NCBI GenBank assembly: GCA_028821475.1
Contig: JAPPGB010000096.1
Coordinates: forward strand, 59,774-123,773
Direction: 5' to 3'
DNA length: 64,000 nt
Source: Spirochaetaceae bacterium
Lineage (GTDB): Bacteria > Spirochaetota > Spirochaetia > SZUA-6 > Bin103
Positions 43,769-51,778 of the stretch are shown here, one piece after another. Below the pieces are notes generated by a model. The model did no database searches and was not told the DNA's origin. It was given only the letters and a program-made list of their open reading frames with translations. The translations under genes were made by a program, and so were the position numbers. Positions within the stretch are counted from its first letter, which is position 1. Each line of letters starts with the position of its first letter.

Positions 43769-45340
43769 CTAGGTCGGATCGGACCGGGAGAATATCTCTT
43801 CTTCGATCCGCTCGCGGTCGGTGTCGGTGATGAATCGGGTGTTCCTCAGATGATGCAGCAGGGCGCCGACGCCAGCTTCAAGTAGGTGCGCCGCTTCGCG
43901 CACCCCTTCACTGCTGTCCAGCGGATGAGTCAACCGCGGTACAACGCGTTCGATGAGCGACGGAGGCATCAGCAACATGGCGGCAAACGCGTTCGCGCGC
44001 TGTTCGATGGCGCGTGGTGCCCAGGGGCCGCTTGCCACGGCCAGACGACGCCCTTCCTCACGATCGAACAACACGTGACACAGTTCGTGCGCCAGTGTGA
44101 ATCGGCGTCCGAAAGGATGCTCGTTTCGATAATGCAACCTGTTGACGACGATGCCGGGACGATGGTCTTCACCGGCCATGGACACGCCGCGAATCTCCTT
44201 GTCCAACAGCTCCAGGTCGGCGCACCTGATGCCGAGTTCCTCAACCATCACGGCGATGTCGATACGGAACCCATGCGCGTATTTCCAGTGCAGGTCTTCG
44301 TGCAGAATCTGAGCCAGTTCATACCCTTGAGACCACGGCGAGTCGAGTCCCGTCATGGGCACGGAACGGCACAGTTCCTCGACGGCTGCGGTCTCTCGTT
44401 CCGTTGAGGAGAGTTCAACCATTATCCGGGCCAGCGGCAGTATGTCCTCGTGCTCGACGTCAGGAGCAAGGGAACCGAACATGAGCGCCGCTTGACAGGA
44501 GCCGGACACGACGAGCGATGAACGGGCTGGAATGTCCAGTATCGCACGCGAGGCATCGCCGAGTTGGGAGATGACGTTCTTCACCCGATCCCAGCCGGTC
44601 CTCACGGTTTCCTCGTCGGTCCCCTGACCGGCCAGCCACATGATCCGCCGATCCGTTTGATGATCCGAAGCCAACCCACCGAGTACCCTGTGCAACGCTT
44701 GGACTCGAGGCGACCCAGGTGTGCGCGACAGCAGGTAGGCTCCTGCACTTGACAAAACATCGTGCAATGGTTCGGCGACAGCGTCCGGAGGCAGATTGCT
44801 GACTCCCCGTAACGGTTCCAGGAAGCTGAAGTGCAGCGGCATTCCCGTGCTTCGCGCCGGCCCCCAGGAGATTTCGATGGAATCGCGGAGGCGCCGCAAC
44901 ACGAGATCCGGGAAGAGCCCGCCTTCACTAGCCGAACGAATGGCATGTCGATTCCACCATCTCTGCCACTCGCCTTCCCATGCGGCTGCCTTCTTGCCAT
45001 CGTTTTCTATGGCCGCCGGCGGAAACCTGGTCGAGTGTAGCGACTCCCAGCCGGTGTCGCCGTCGTTCAGCACCGGCAAGCGTTCTTCATGCAGCAGAGG
45101 ATCCCAGTTGCGAGCAAACCACTCGAACAGCGGCAATAGATACCAGTGTACCGAGTCGACCCGACCATCCTGCTCCTGGTGGGCACACAGATTCCGGCCC
45201 TCGATCCAGACCTGGAAACTACCCCACGATGGGCCGACATCGGGGTCGATGCCTCGTCCGTCGTCCGGATCGTCGGCAAATCCCACCTTGAAGGCGAACA
45301 CCGCGGTGTCGCCGGCGAGCCTCTCCCACAGAACAGCCAC
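43769..45340 (-). CDS. ImmA/IrrE family metallo-endopeptidase
   Basis: 523 residues from GTG 45340. The C-terminal domain has FTLAHELCHVLF with HExxH (His418, Glu419, His422) and EQRANAFAAMLLMP, whose Glu446 is the third zinc ligand. The N-terminal 350 residues carry no domain I can name. IrrE/ImmA peptidases cleave repressors of DNA-damage or mobile-element genes. Here there is no fused XRE domain. It lies 9 bp after a small conserved gene, forming a two-gene operon, which suggests a regulatory or defence pair. Confidence 0.88.
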   Translation of the reverse strand: MAVLWERLAGDTAVFAFKVGFADDPDDGRGIDPDVGPSWGSFQVWIEGRNLCAHQEQDGRVDSVHWYLLPLFEWFARNWDPLLHEERLPVLNDGDTGWESLHSTRFPPAAIENDGKKAAAWEGEWQRWWNRHAIRSASEGGLFPDLVLRRLRDSIEISWGPARSTGMPLHFSFLEPLRGVSNLPPDAVAEPLHDVLSSAGAYLLSRTPGSPRVQALHRVLGGLASDHQTDRRIMWLAGQGTDEETVRTGWDRVKNVISQLGDASRAILDIPARSSLVVSGSCQAALMFGSLAPDVEHEDILPLARIMVELSSTERETAAVEELCRSVPMTGLDSPWSQGYELAQILHEDLHWKYAHGFRIDIAVMVEELGIRCADLELLDKEIRGVSMAGEDHRPGIVVNRLHYRNEHPFGRRFTLAHELCHVLFDREEGRRLAVASGPWAPRAIEQRANAFAAMLLMPPSLIERVVPRLTHPLDSSEGVREAAHLLEAGVGALLHHLRNTRFITDTDRERIEEEIFSRSDPT

Positions 45341-45349
45341 GTTACCGAC

Positions 45350-45646
45350 TCAATTCCAGTGATTCCTGATGTCTCGTCTTCGCAGACGACCCTTGCTCAA
45401 CCAACTCCTCCGCAAGCGTTCGGGAACCTCGACCCAGCCGACCGGATAGCCGTGCCATCGGTCGTTGCCATCCTGTTGCGCACAGTACGCTATGCCCTCG
45501 TATACCGCGTAGCGTTTGTTACCCACCAGTTCGCTCTCCTCAAGGAGCTGCTGCGCAATCGATTGATCGAGATGGCTCGGGCAAAGCGTTCCGCGGCGTC
45601 CGGGCTGCCACGGCTCTCGGTGCTTTCTACTACCCTCGTAGCGCAT
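45350..45646 (-). CDS. small conserved partner of the ImmA/IrrE gene
   Basis: 98 residues from ATG 45646. Basic protein with GRRGTLCPSHLDQSIAQQLL, then GNKRYAVYEGIAYCAQQ, WHGYPVGWVEVPERLRRSWL and a Lys/Arg-rich end (GRLRRRDIRNHW). No named family recognised. It precedes the metallopeptidase by 9 bp on the same strand. The compact beta-alpha pattern and tight linkage suggest a substrate or regulatory partner, which is inference. Confidence 0.6.
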   Translation of the reverse strand: MRYEGSRKHREPWQPGRRGTLCPSHLDQSIAQQLLEESELVGNKRYAVYEGIAYCAQQDGNDRWHGYPVGWVEVPERLRRSWLSKGRLRRRDIRNHWN

Positions 45647-45695
45647 ACGACTACTGCACGCCCCACTGCGCTGCTCTCATTTTGCACGTCTCAAC

Positions 45696-46793
45696 CTAAC
45701 GCGGGTCCGTTGATCCATCAAGTGATCGACCGATCCGCCCCGCGCTGGATGTACCAAAGGACACCCTGATCGAATCGGCTGGGCGGTGGGCGGCGGCGAG
45801 CAGGGTGTCGAGGAGGCGGCGCATGCGCTGCCAGTGGCTGCCGGGCCAGTACAGGCGCGCGCAGCGGGGACAGCGGGAGAACGATTGCTGTTCGACGCGC
45901 ACCATCGGCGGCAGGAGGTGCAGGACGTCGGCCTTGGCCACCGGCTCGAGCGGCTCGTTGCAGCGCATGCAGCGGGAGAACGGCCGCACGGCGGCGCCCA
46001 GATCGAAGCGGCGCAGCACGAACAGCAACTGTTGCTCCGGGTCCCGGGATCGCACGAAGCAGCCGTGGGTCACCGCCTTGCGCTCCAGCAGGCGGCGGTC
46101 GCGGGTCAGGATGATGCGCTGCTCGCGCCGCGCAGCCGCCACCAGGCGGGCGTCCTCGTGTTCCGCGCCGAGGTGCGGATCGGCCTGGTCACCGCGCCCG
46201 TCTCGTTCGGCATCGCCAATCTCGCCAGGCCGTGCCGGCGCGTCAGCGCGGTTGTTCTCACGGTCGGTGCACCTTGCCCGGTCAAGGACGTCCGCGCCTC
46301 CAGCGCTTGCCTCGACGGCTCGGACAGCCGCTTGCCCGACCGGCTCGCGCGCAGCGGCGCCGCACGCCGTTCGACGCAACATGCTCGCGTCGGTGGCGTC
46401 CAGGCCACACATGCGTAGCAGGGAGGCCAGCTTGGCCAGGTTGGCGTCGACCAGGAAGCGCACCGCGCGCAGCGGCGCCGGCCGCACCCGGGTGAGCGCC
46501 GAGATGTCGAAGCTTTCGAACACCGGGTAGACGCTGACCCGCTGGCCGTCGCGCAGCTTGTGGGCGAAGTCGACCGACTCGCCGTCCACCAGCAACAGGT
46601 CCACCTCGCCGTGCGGCACGCCGCAGTGCTCGACCAGCGCCTTGGTCGTGGTGCCGTCGTTCACGGTCACCGCGAACTCCCGCCCGCGCCGGTGCGGCGC
46701 CAGGAAGTCGCCCAGCTCCTGGTAGAAGCGCACCCGCACCCGATGCTTCCGCATGCTGGCCGAGGCCGACTCGGTGAGAGAGGTGGAGTTCAT
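45696..46793 (-). CDS. ubiquitin-like/Mut7-C RNase-domain protein
   Basis: 365 residues (ATG 46793; ATG 46754 also possible). An N-terminal Mut7-C ubiquitin-like domain (VRVRFYQELGDFLAPHRRGR, about 17-100) is followed by the PIN-like Mut7-C nuclease (RFLVDANLAKLASLLRMCGL and ILTRDRRLLERKAVTHGCFV). The zinc ribbon is RCMRCNE and RCPRCARLYWPGSHWQRM. Between GLDATDA and the EDARLVAAAR segment there is an insertion of about 70 low-complexity residues where the family normally has about ten. The insertion may be tolerated or may mark damage. A fragmentary duplicate is at 38.75-39.08 kb. Confidence 0.82.
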   Translation of the reverse strand: MNSTSLTESASASMRKHRVRVRFYQELGDFLAPHRRGREFAVTVNDGTTTKALVEHCGVPHGEVDLLLVDGESVDFAHKLRDGQRVSVYPVFESFDISALTRVRPAPLRAVRFLVDANLAKLASLLRMCGLDATDASMLRRTACGAAAREPVGQAAVRAVEASAGGADVLDRARCTDRENNRADAPARPGEIGDAERDGRGDQADPHLGAEHEDARLVAAARREQRIILTRDRRLLERKAVTHGCFVRSRDPEQQLLFVLRRFDLGAAVRPFSRCMRCNEPLEPVAKADVLHLLPPMVRVEQQSFSRCPRCARLYWPGSHWQRMRRLLDTLLAAAHRPADSIRVSFGTSSAGRIGRSLDGSTDPR

Positions 46794-46943
46794 CGGAGGC
46801 CTTTCAATATAATCGCGGCACCACGATGAGTCAGACCGGCCGTACCATTAATGGCCTTGTTCCCGGCGCGACGTTGGAAGCGCCGGCGCCGGGAGCGCGC
46901 GCGGCCCCCCGGACCGGCGGCGGACCGCGGGAGTAGCCCTGCA

Positions 46944-48485
46944 ATGCCTCGTTCGGTGGTCGTGGTGGGGGGCGGGCACAACGGCCTGGTGGCCGCCGCC
47001 TACCTGGCGCGCGCCGGTGCCGACGTGCTGGTGCTGGAGCGGCGCGGCTTCGTCGGCGGAGCGTGCATCACCGAGGAGCTGTTCCCGGGTTTCCGGGTCT
47101 CCTCCTGCTCCTACATTTGCCACCTGCTGCAGCGCAAGGTGATCGACGATCTGCAGCTCAGGGACCACGGCTTCGCCATCCACCCGGTCGACCCCTACCG
47201 CTTCCAGCCGTTCCCGGGCGGCAACTACCTGCTGCGCTGGCACCACGCCTCCGACAGCGAGGCGGAGGTCGCGCGGCTGGCGCCCGCCGACGTCGAAGGG
47301 TACCGCCGCTACCGGGCGTTCATGGACCGCGCCGCCGCCATCCTGTACCGCTCCTTCCTGACCGATCCCCCCACCCTCGCCGAGGTCAGCGCGCAGGTGC
47401 GGGGCAGCGCCGACGAGGCGGTGTGGGAACGGATGCTGACCGGCAACGTGCTCGACCTGGTGCAGGAGCACTTCACGTCGCCGGAGGTGCGGGCGGCGTT
47501 CATCGATGCCCAGGACGCCTGCGATCCGCGCGCCCCCGGCTCGATCCTGGCGCTGGCCTACTTCGACTGCGACCTGTCCACCGATCCGGCCGACCTCGGC
47601 ATCCCGCACGGCGGCATGGGCGCCATCACTCAGGCCATGGCGCGCTCGGCGCGGGCCGCGGGCGCCGAAATCCGCACCGGCACGCCGGTGGCGCGCATCC
47701 TGCTGCGCGACGGCCGCGCGGTTGGCGTACAACTGCAGGACGGCCAGCGAATCGAGTGCGACACGGTGGTCAGCGGCGCCGATCCCAAGCGCACCTTCCT
47801 GGGGCTGATCGGCGCCGGCGAGTTGCCGACGGAGCTGGCGGCCGGGGTGAGCCGGCTCAAGAGCGAGGTCTCCTACCTGAAATTCCACGCCGCCCTCGAC
47901 GCGCTGCCCGACTTCCGCGGCCACCTCGGCGACCGCTACGACGAGAAGCTGCTGGTGCAGGTGCGCATCTGTCCTTCGGTGGACTACTTCCTGCGCAGCG
48001 GCGACGACGCCCGCGCCGGCCGCCCCTCGTCCGCCCCGGTGATGCACATCCAGATCCCCTCCGTGCTCGACCGGTCGCTGGCGCCGCCCGGCAAGCACGT
48101 GATGTCGGTGTGGGTGCTGTACGCGCCGGTGCGGCCGCGGCACGGGAGCTGGGACGAGCTGCGCAAGCAGACCGGCGAGCGGATTATCGACGTGATCGGC
48201 GAGTACGCTCCGGGGTTCCGGGAATCGGTGCGCGACTGGATGCTGTTCACCCCGCAGGAGCTGGAGCAGCGCGTGGCCCTGACCGACGGCAACATCCGCC
48301 ACCTCGACATGACCTCCGCGCAGATGCTCGCTGGCCGCCCCAACCGCATGCTGTCCGGCTACCGCACCCCGGTCCCCGGCCTCTACCTGTGCGGCGCCGG
48401 CACCCACCCCGGCGGCGAGGTCACCGGCGCTCCCGGCCACAACGCCGCCCACGCCATCCTCCGCGACTGGGAATCTCCGGGTTGA
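46944..48485 (+). CDS. phytoene desaturase-like FAD oxidoreductase
   Basis: 513 residues from ATG 46944. Dinucleotide-binding VVVVGGGHNGLVAAAYLARA with the downstream Glu (LVLERRG) and the GGACITEE motif are typical of the CrtI/PYROXD2 group. PHGGMGAITQAMARSARAAG and the C-terminal PGLYLCGAGTHPGGEVTGAP close the FAD site. No carotenoid genes are near, so a PYROXD2-like oxidoreductase is more likely than a carotenoid enzyme. It is followed 59 bp later by another FAD enzyme. Confidence 0.88.
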   Translation: MPRSVVVVGGGHNGLVAAAYLARAGADVLVLERRGFVGGACITEELFPGFRVSSCSYICHLLQRKVIDDLQLRDHGFAIHPVDPYRFQPFPGGNYLLRWHHASDSEAEVARLAPADVEGYRRYRAFMDRAAAILYRSFLTDPPTLAEVSAQVRGSADEAVWERMLTGNVLDLVQEHFTSPEVRAAFIDAQDACDPRAPGSILALAYFDCDLSTDPADLGIPHGGMGAITQAMARSARAAGAEIRTGTPVARILLRDGRAVGVQLQDGQRIECDTVVSGADPKRTFLGLIGAGELPTELAAGVSRLKSEVSYLKFHAALDALPDFRGHLGDRYDEKLLVQVRICPSVDYFLRSGDDARAGRPSSAPVMHIQIPSVLDRSLAPPGKHVMSVWVLYAPVRPRHGSWDELRKQTGERIIDVIGEYAPGFRESVRDWMLFTPQELEQRVALTDGNIRHLDMTSAQMLAGRPNRMLSGYRTPVPGLYLCGAGTHPGGEVTGAPGHNAAHAILRDWESPG

Positions 48486-48544
48486 ACGCCGACCAGGGCC
48501 GTTATTGGATAGACTGAAGCGTGAATCCGAAGGGGGGGCAGCAA

Positions 48545-49807
48545 ATGAACGTAGCGGTCGTGGGTGCAGGAATCGTCGGAGGGGCAATCGCGTTCCACCT
48601 TGCTCGCCGCGGGGCGGCGGTGACGCTGATCGACGCCGGCGAGCCGGGCATGGGCGCCACCAGCCACTCGTTCGCCTGGATCAACAGTTTCGGCAAGGAG
48701 CCGCGCCATTACGGCGCGCTGAACCGGCGCGCCCTCGACACCTGGGACCGCTTCGCGCGGCTGCTGGACGCCGACATCGGCCTGCGCTGGGGCGGCCAGC
48801 TCACCTGGGCGGCCACCGACGGGGACGCCGAGGCGCTGGCGCGCAAGGTCACGAAGCTGCAGTCCTGGGGCTACGTCGCGCGGATGATCGACCAGGCGGC
48901 GATGCTGCGCCTTGAGCCCGGCCTCAGACCCGGAACAGTGAAGGCGGCCGCGTACAGTGACAACGACGGCCACGTGCAGGGCACGCTCGCCGCACAGACC
49001 TGCGCCAAGCGCGTGCAACAACTCGGCGGCCGCCTCATGTTCGGAAGCCCGGTCGCCGGCCTGGCCATGCACGCCGGGCAGGTGACCGCGGTGCAGCTTG
49101 CCGGCGCCGCGATGCCGGACGCCGCGTTGCCGGGCGGCTCGGGCGCGGGCGGCTCAGCGGACGCCTCGGCGCCGGGCACCTCGGTGGCACCCGCCAAGGT
49201 GACACCCGCCAAGGTGGCACGCGCCGAGGTGGCGTGCGACGAGGTGGCGTGCGACGCAGTGGTGCTGGCGGCCGGCGTGACCACGACCGGGTTGGCGGCG
49301 ATGGCGGGCGTACACGTCCCGCAGGAGGAGAGTCCCGGCGTGGTCGTCCGCACGGAACCCCTGCCGCCGGTGCTGCGCAGCGTTGCCGCGCTGTATGCAC
49401 CGCCGCCTCGCCACGGAGGCCGGCGCGTCCACCTCCGGCAGGGCACCGACGGTGTCGTGCTCCTCGGCGAGGGCAGCCAGGAGAGCCTGGCACGCGACGA
49501 CTCGCCGGAGCATGCCGCCCGGATACTGGCGCGGGCATCAGTGTACCTGCCGGAACTCGCATCGGCCACGCCCATACCGGTACCAGTCGGCTACCGCCCC
49601 ATGCCGGTCGACGGCCTGCCGGTGCTCGGCTACACTCGCGCCGTCCCCAACCTGTACGTCGCGCTGATGCACAGCGGCATCACGCTCGCCCCGCTGGTCG
49701 GCGAGCTGGCGGCGATGGAGATACTCGACGGCGCCCGCGTCGACATCCTCGAACACTACCGGCCTGAACGATTCGACCGCGCCGGCGATCCCCGGGACGG
49801 CCAGTAG
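48545..49807 (+). CDS. DAO family FAD-dependent oxidoreductase
   Basis: 420 residues from ATG 48545 with GGGGGGG 6 nt upstream; a GTG at 48521, 6 nt after a TAGACT box, is an alternative leaderless start. VAVVGAGIVGGAIAFHLARR binds FAD; AAYSDNDGHVQG and GYRPMPVDGLPVLG are typical of glycine/D-amino-acid oxidase relatives. Residues about 215-239 are encoded by a 15-bp tandem repeat (APAKV/ARAEV/ACDEV units), an insertion in the FAD domain. Probably oxidises an amine or amino acid. Confidence 0.87.
   Translation: MNVAVVGAGIVGGAIAFHLARRGAAVTLIDAGEPGMGATSHSFAWINSFGKEPRHYGALNRRALDTWDRFARLLDADIGLRWGGQLTWAATDGDAEALARKVTKLQSWGYVARMIDQAAMLRLEPGLRPGTVKAAAYSDNDGHVQGTLAAQTCAKRVQQLGGRLMFGSPVAGLAMHAGQVTAVQLAGAAMPDAALPGGSGAGGSADASAPGTSVAPAKVTPAKVARAEVACDEVACDAVVLAAGVTTTGLAAMAGVHVPQEESPGVVVRTEPLPPVLRSVAALYAPPPRHGGRRVHLRQGTDGVVLLGEGSQESLARDDSPEHAARILARASVYLPELASATPIPVPVGYRPMPVDGLPVLGYTRAVPNLYVALMHSGITLAPLVGELAAMEILDGARVDILEHYRPERFDRAGDPRDGQ
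49186..49260 (+). repeat. 15-bp tandem repeat x5 inside the DAO gene
   Basis: Five adjacent 15-bp units (first GGCACCCGCCAAGGT, last GGCGTGCGACGCAGT) drift progressively from one end to the other. They keep the frame and add about 25 residues rich in Ala and Val. Confidence 0.85.
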
Positions 49808-49829
49808 CGCGAATTCGGTGGTCATACCA

Positions 49830-49851
49830 GCACAATTCGCGCGAATTGTGC
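49830..49851. promoter_or_regulatory. 22-bp perfect palindrome between convergent genes
   Basis: GCACAATTCGC joined to its exact reverse complement. Partial copies of its GCGCGAATT core occur at 49807-49815 and 49871-49879. It is unusually AT-containing for this region. It could be a protein-binding site or a termination/processing element between the DAO gene and the sugar importer. Confidence 0.55.
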
Positions 49852-49905
49852 GGTTACGTTGGCAGATTTCGCGCGAATTGCGCGATTAGACCCACCCGGG
49901 AGGCG

Positions 49906-50796
49906 TCAACCCTTGATGCCGGTGGTGACGATGCCCTGGATGAAGCGTTTCTGGGCGATGAAGAAGATGATGAACGCGGGCAGGGTGACCAGCACGTTGC
50001 CGGCCATCACGGTGTGCAGCTCCTCGCGCATATAGCCCTCATGGTCGCTCCAGATCCGGAACAGGCGCAGCACGATGGTGTCCTTGTCGACGTTGTTCAG
50101 GTAGATGAACGGCGCGAAGAAGTCGTTCCAGAAGTCCATGAAGCCGAGCACGGCCACGGTGGCCACGGCCGGCATCATCAGCGGCACGATTATCTGAGCG
50201 AAGATGCGGAACGTGGAACAGCCGTCGATCTCCGCGGCCTGGTCCAGCTCCTCCGGTATCGACTTGATGAACTGCCGGAACAGAAAGATCCGGAACGCCC
50301 CGCCGCCGAAGAACCACGGCACGATCAGCGGCTTGTAGGAGTCGATCCAGCGCAGCCAGTTGAACAGCAGGTACTGCGGGATGATCATGATCGCCGGCGG
50401 AATCAGCATGGTCATGATCAGGACGGCGAACCACACGTCGCGGCCCGGGAAGCGCAGCCGGGCGAACGCGAACCCGGTGATGGAGGCGGACACCAGCGAC
50501 CCGAACAGCGCCAGCGCGGTGATGAAGATGGTGTTGGCCATCGGCCCCGGGAACGGCACCCGGTTCCAGGTGTCGGGGTAGTTGGACCAGGTCACCTTGG
50601 AGGGCAGCAGCGACAGGCCGTACGCCTCCAGGTAACCGGGCTTGAGCGACGTGGACACCATCCACAGCAGCGGCAGCAGGGCGACCGCCACCAGGAGCAG
50701 CAGCAACAGGTACACGATTACCCGCCACGCCGCCTTGCGCATGCGCAGCCCGATCGGCTTGCCGCGCACCGCCGCGGCCAGCACCCCCGAACTCAT
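49906..50796 (-). CDS. sugar ABC transporter permease, MalG/CUT1 type
   Basis: 296 residues. The N-terminal helix AWRVIVYLLLLLLVAVALLP, followed by MVSTSLKP, is the MalG-family start. Six helices in all; EAA loop AAEIDGCSTFRIFAQIIVPL contacts the ATPase. It ends ...GIVTTGIKG as in MalG-like proteins. Third gene of the operon SBP-MalF-MalG; 25 bp from MalF. No ATPase gene is in the operon, common where one MsmX-like ATPase serves several importers. Confidence 0.93.
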   Translation of the reverse strand: MSSGVLAAAVRGKPIGLRMRKAAWRVIVYLLLLLLVAVALLPLLWMVSTSLKPGYLEAYGLSLLPSKVTWSNYPDTWNRVPFPGPMANTIFITALALFGSLVSASITGFAFARLRFPGRDVWFAVLIMTMLIPPAIMIIPQYLLFNWLRWIDSYKPLIVPWFFGGGAFRIFLFRQFIKSIPEELDQAAEIDGCSTFRIFAQIIVPLMMPAVATVAVLGFMDFWNDFFAPFIYLNNVDKDTIVLRLFRIWSDHEGYMREELHTVMAGNVLVTLPAFIIFFIAQKRFIQGIVTTGIKG

Positions 50797-50821
50797 CGCA
50801 ACAACTCCGCCGGCGTCATCA

Positions 50822-51706
50822 TCACCCGGACCCCGCGTAGTACACCCAACGCCGCGACCAGCGGAACAGGAACACGGTCAGACCCAGGGTCAGCAGGAAC
50901 ATGATCAGGGCGATCGCCGCCGCGTAGCCCATCTTCAGGTAGGAAAAGGCATTGCGGTACAGGTACAGGAGCAGCGTGAGGGTGGCGTTGTTGGGGCCGC
51001 CGTTGGTCATCACCAGCGGCTCGACGAAGAGCTGGGTGGCGTGAATGCAGCCGATCACCAGGTTGAACAGCAGCACCGGCGAGATCATCGGTATGGTGAC
51101 CGCGATCAGCCGGTGGCGCATCTTGGCGCCGTCGATCTCCGCCTGCTCGTACAACTCCTGCGGAATGCCCTGCAGCCCGGCCAGGAAGATCACCACCAGC
51201 GGTCCTACCGACCACACCGACATCACCGTGATGGTGGCGAACGCCAGCGGCTCGGAGCCGAACCAGTTGGGCGTGGGGCCGCCGAAGAAGCGCAGCACCA
51301 CGTTCACCAGCCCGTATTGCGGGTCCATCATCCGGTTCCACAGCAGCGCCAGCGCGTAGCCGGCCACGATCGAGGGCGTATAGAACAGCGTGCGCCACAG
51401 CCCCAACGCCTTCACCTTCTGGTTGAGCAGCAGGGCGAGGAAGAACGCCGCGCCGACCCGCAGGCTCACCGAGAACAGGATGTAACGCAGGGTCACCGAC
51501 AGCGACGTGGGGAAGTTGGGATCCTCGGTGAACATCTCCACGAAGTGGCGCAGGCCGACCCACTTCGGCGGGTTGAAGATGTCGAACTTGAAGAAGCCCA
51601 GCACCAGGCCGTATCCGGCCGGGTAGAGCACGAACACCGACAACCCGATGATCCACGGGAAGATGAAGAGGTAGCCCTCGATCTTCTTCTTGGTCGAGCC
51701 TTTCAT
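50822..51706 (-). CDS. sugar ABC transporter permease, MalF/CUT1 type
   Basis: 294 residues from ATG 51706. KIEGYLFIFPWIIGLSVFVL is the usual first helix of CUT1 MalF-like proteins. The EAA loop is EQAEIDGAKMRHRLIAVTIP, then NGGPNNATLTLLLYLYRNAF. It forms the pore with MalG. It lies 72 bp after the binding-protein gene. Confidence 0.93.
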   Translation of the reverse strand: MKGSTKKKIEGYLFIFPWIIGLSVFVLYPAGYGLVLGFFKFDIFNPPKWVGLRHFVEMFTEDPNFPTSLSVTLRYILFSVSLRVGAAFFLALLLNQKVKALGLWRTLFYTPSIVAGYALALLWNRMMDPQYGLVNVVLRFFGGPTPNWFGSEPLAFATITVMSVWSVGPLVVIFLAGLQGIPQELYEQAEIDGAKMRHRLIAVTIPMISPVLLFNLVIGCIHATQLFVEPLVMTNGGPNNATLTLLLYLYRNAFSYLKMGYAAAIALIMFLLTLGLTVFLFRWSRRWVYYAGSG

Positions 51707-51778
51707 CGAAATGCGGCGGTGCCCGGACCCGCCTCTCGGGGATCCGGGCACCTGCTTCAGTTTACGCGGTGCTGGGCG

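Noticed and set aside
46851..46943. Upstream extension of the phytoene desaturase-like gene
   Set aside because: Arg/Pro-rich with no homology; the ATG at 46944 begins directly with the FAD-binding strand.
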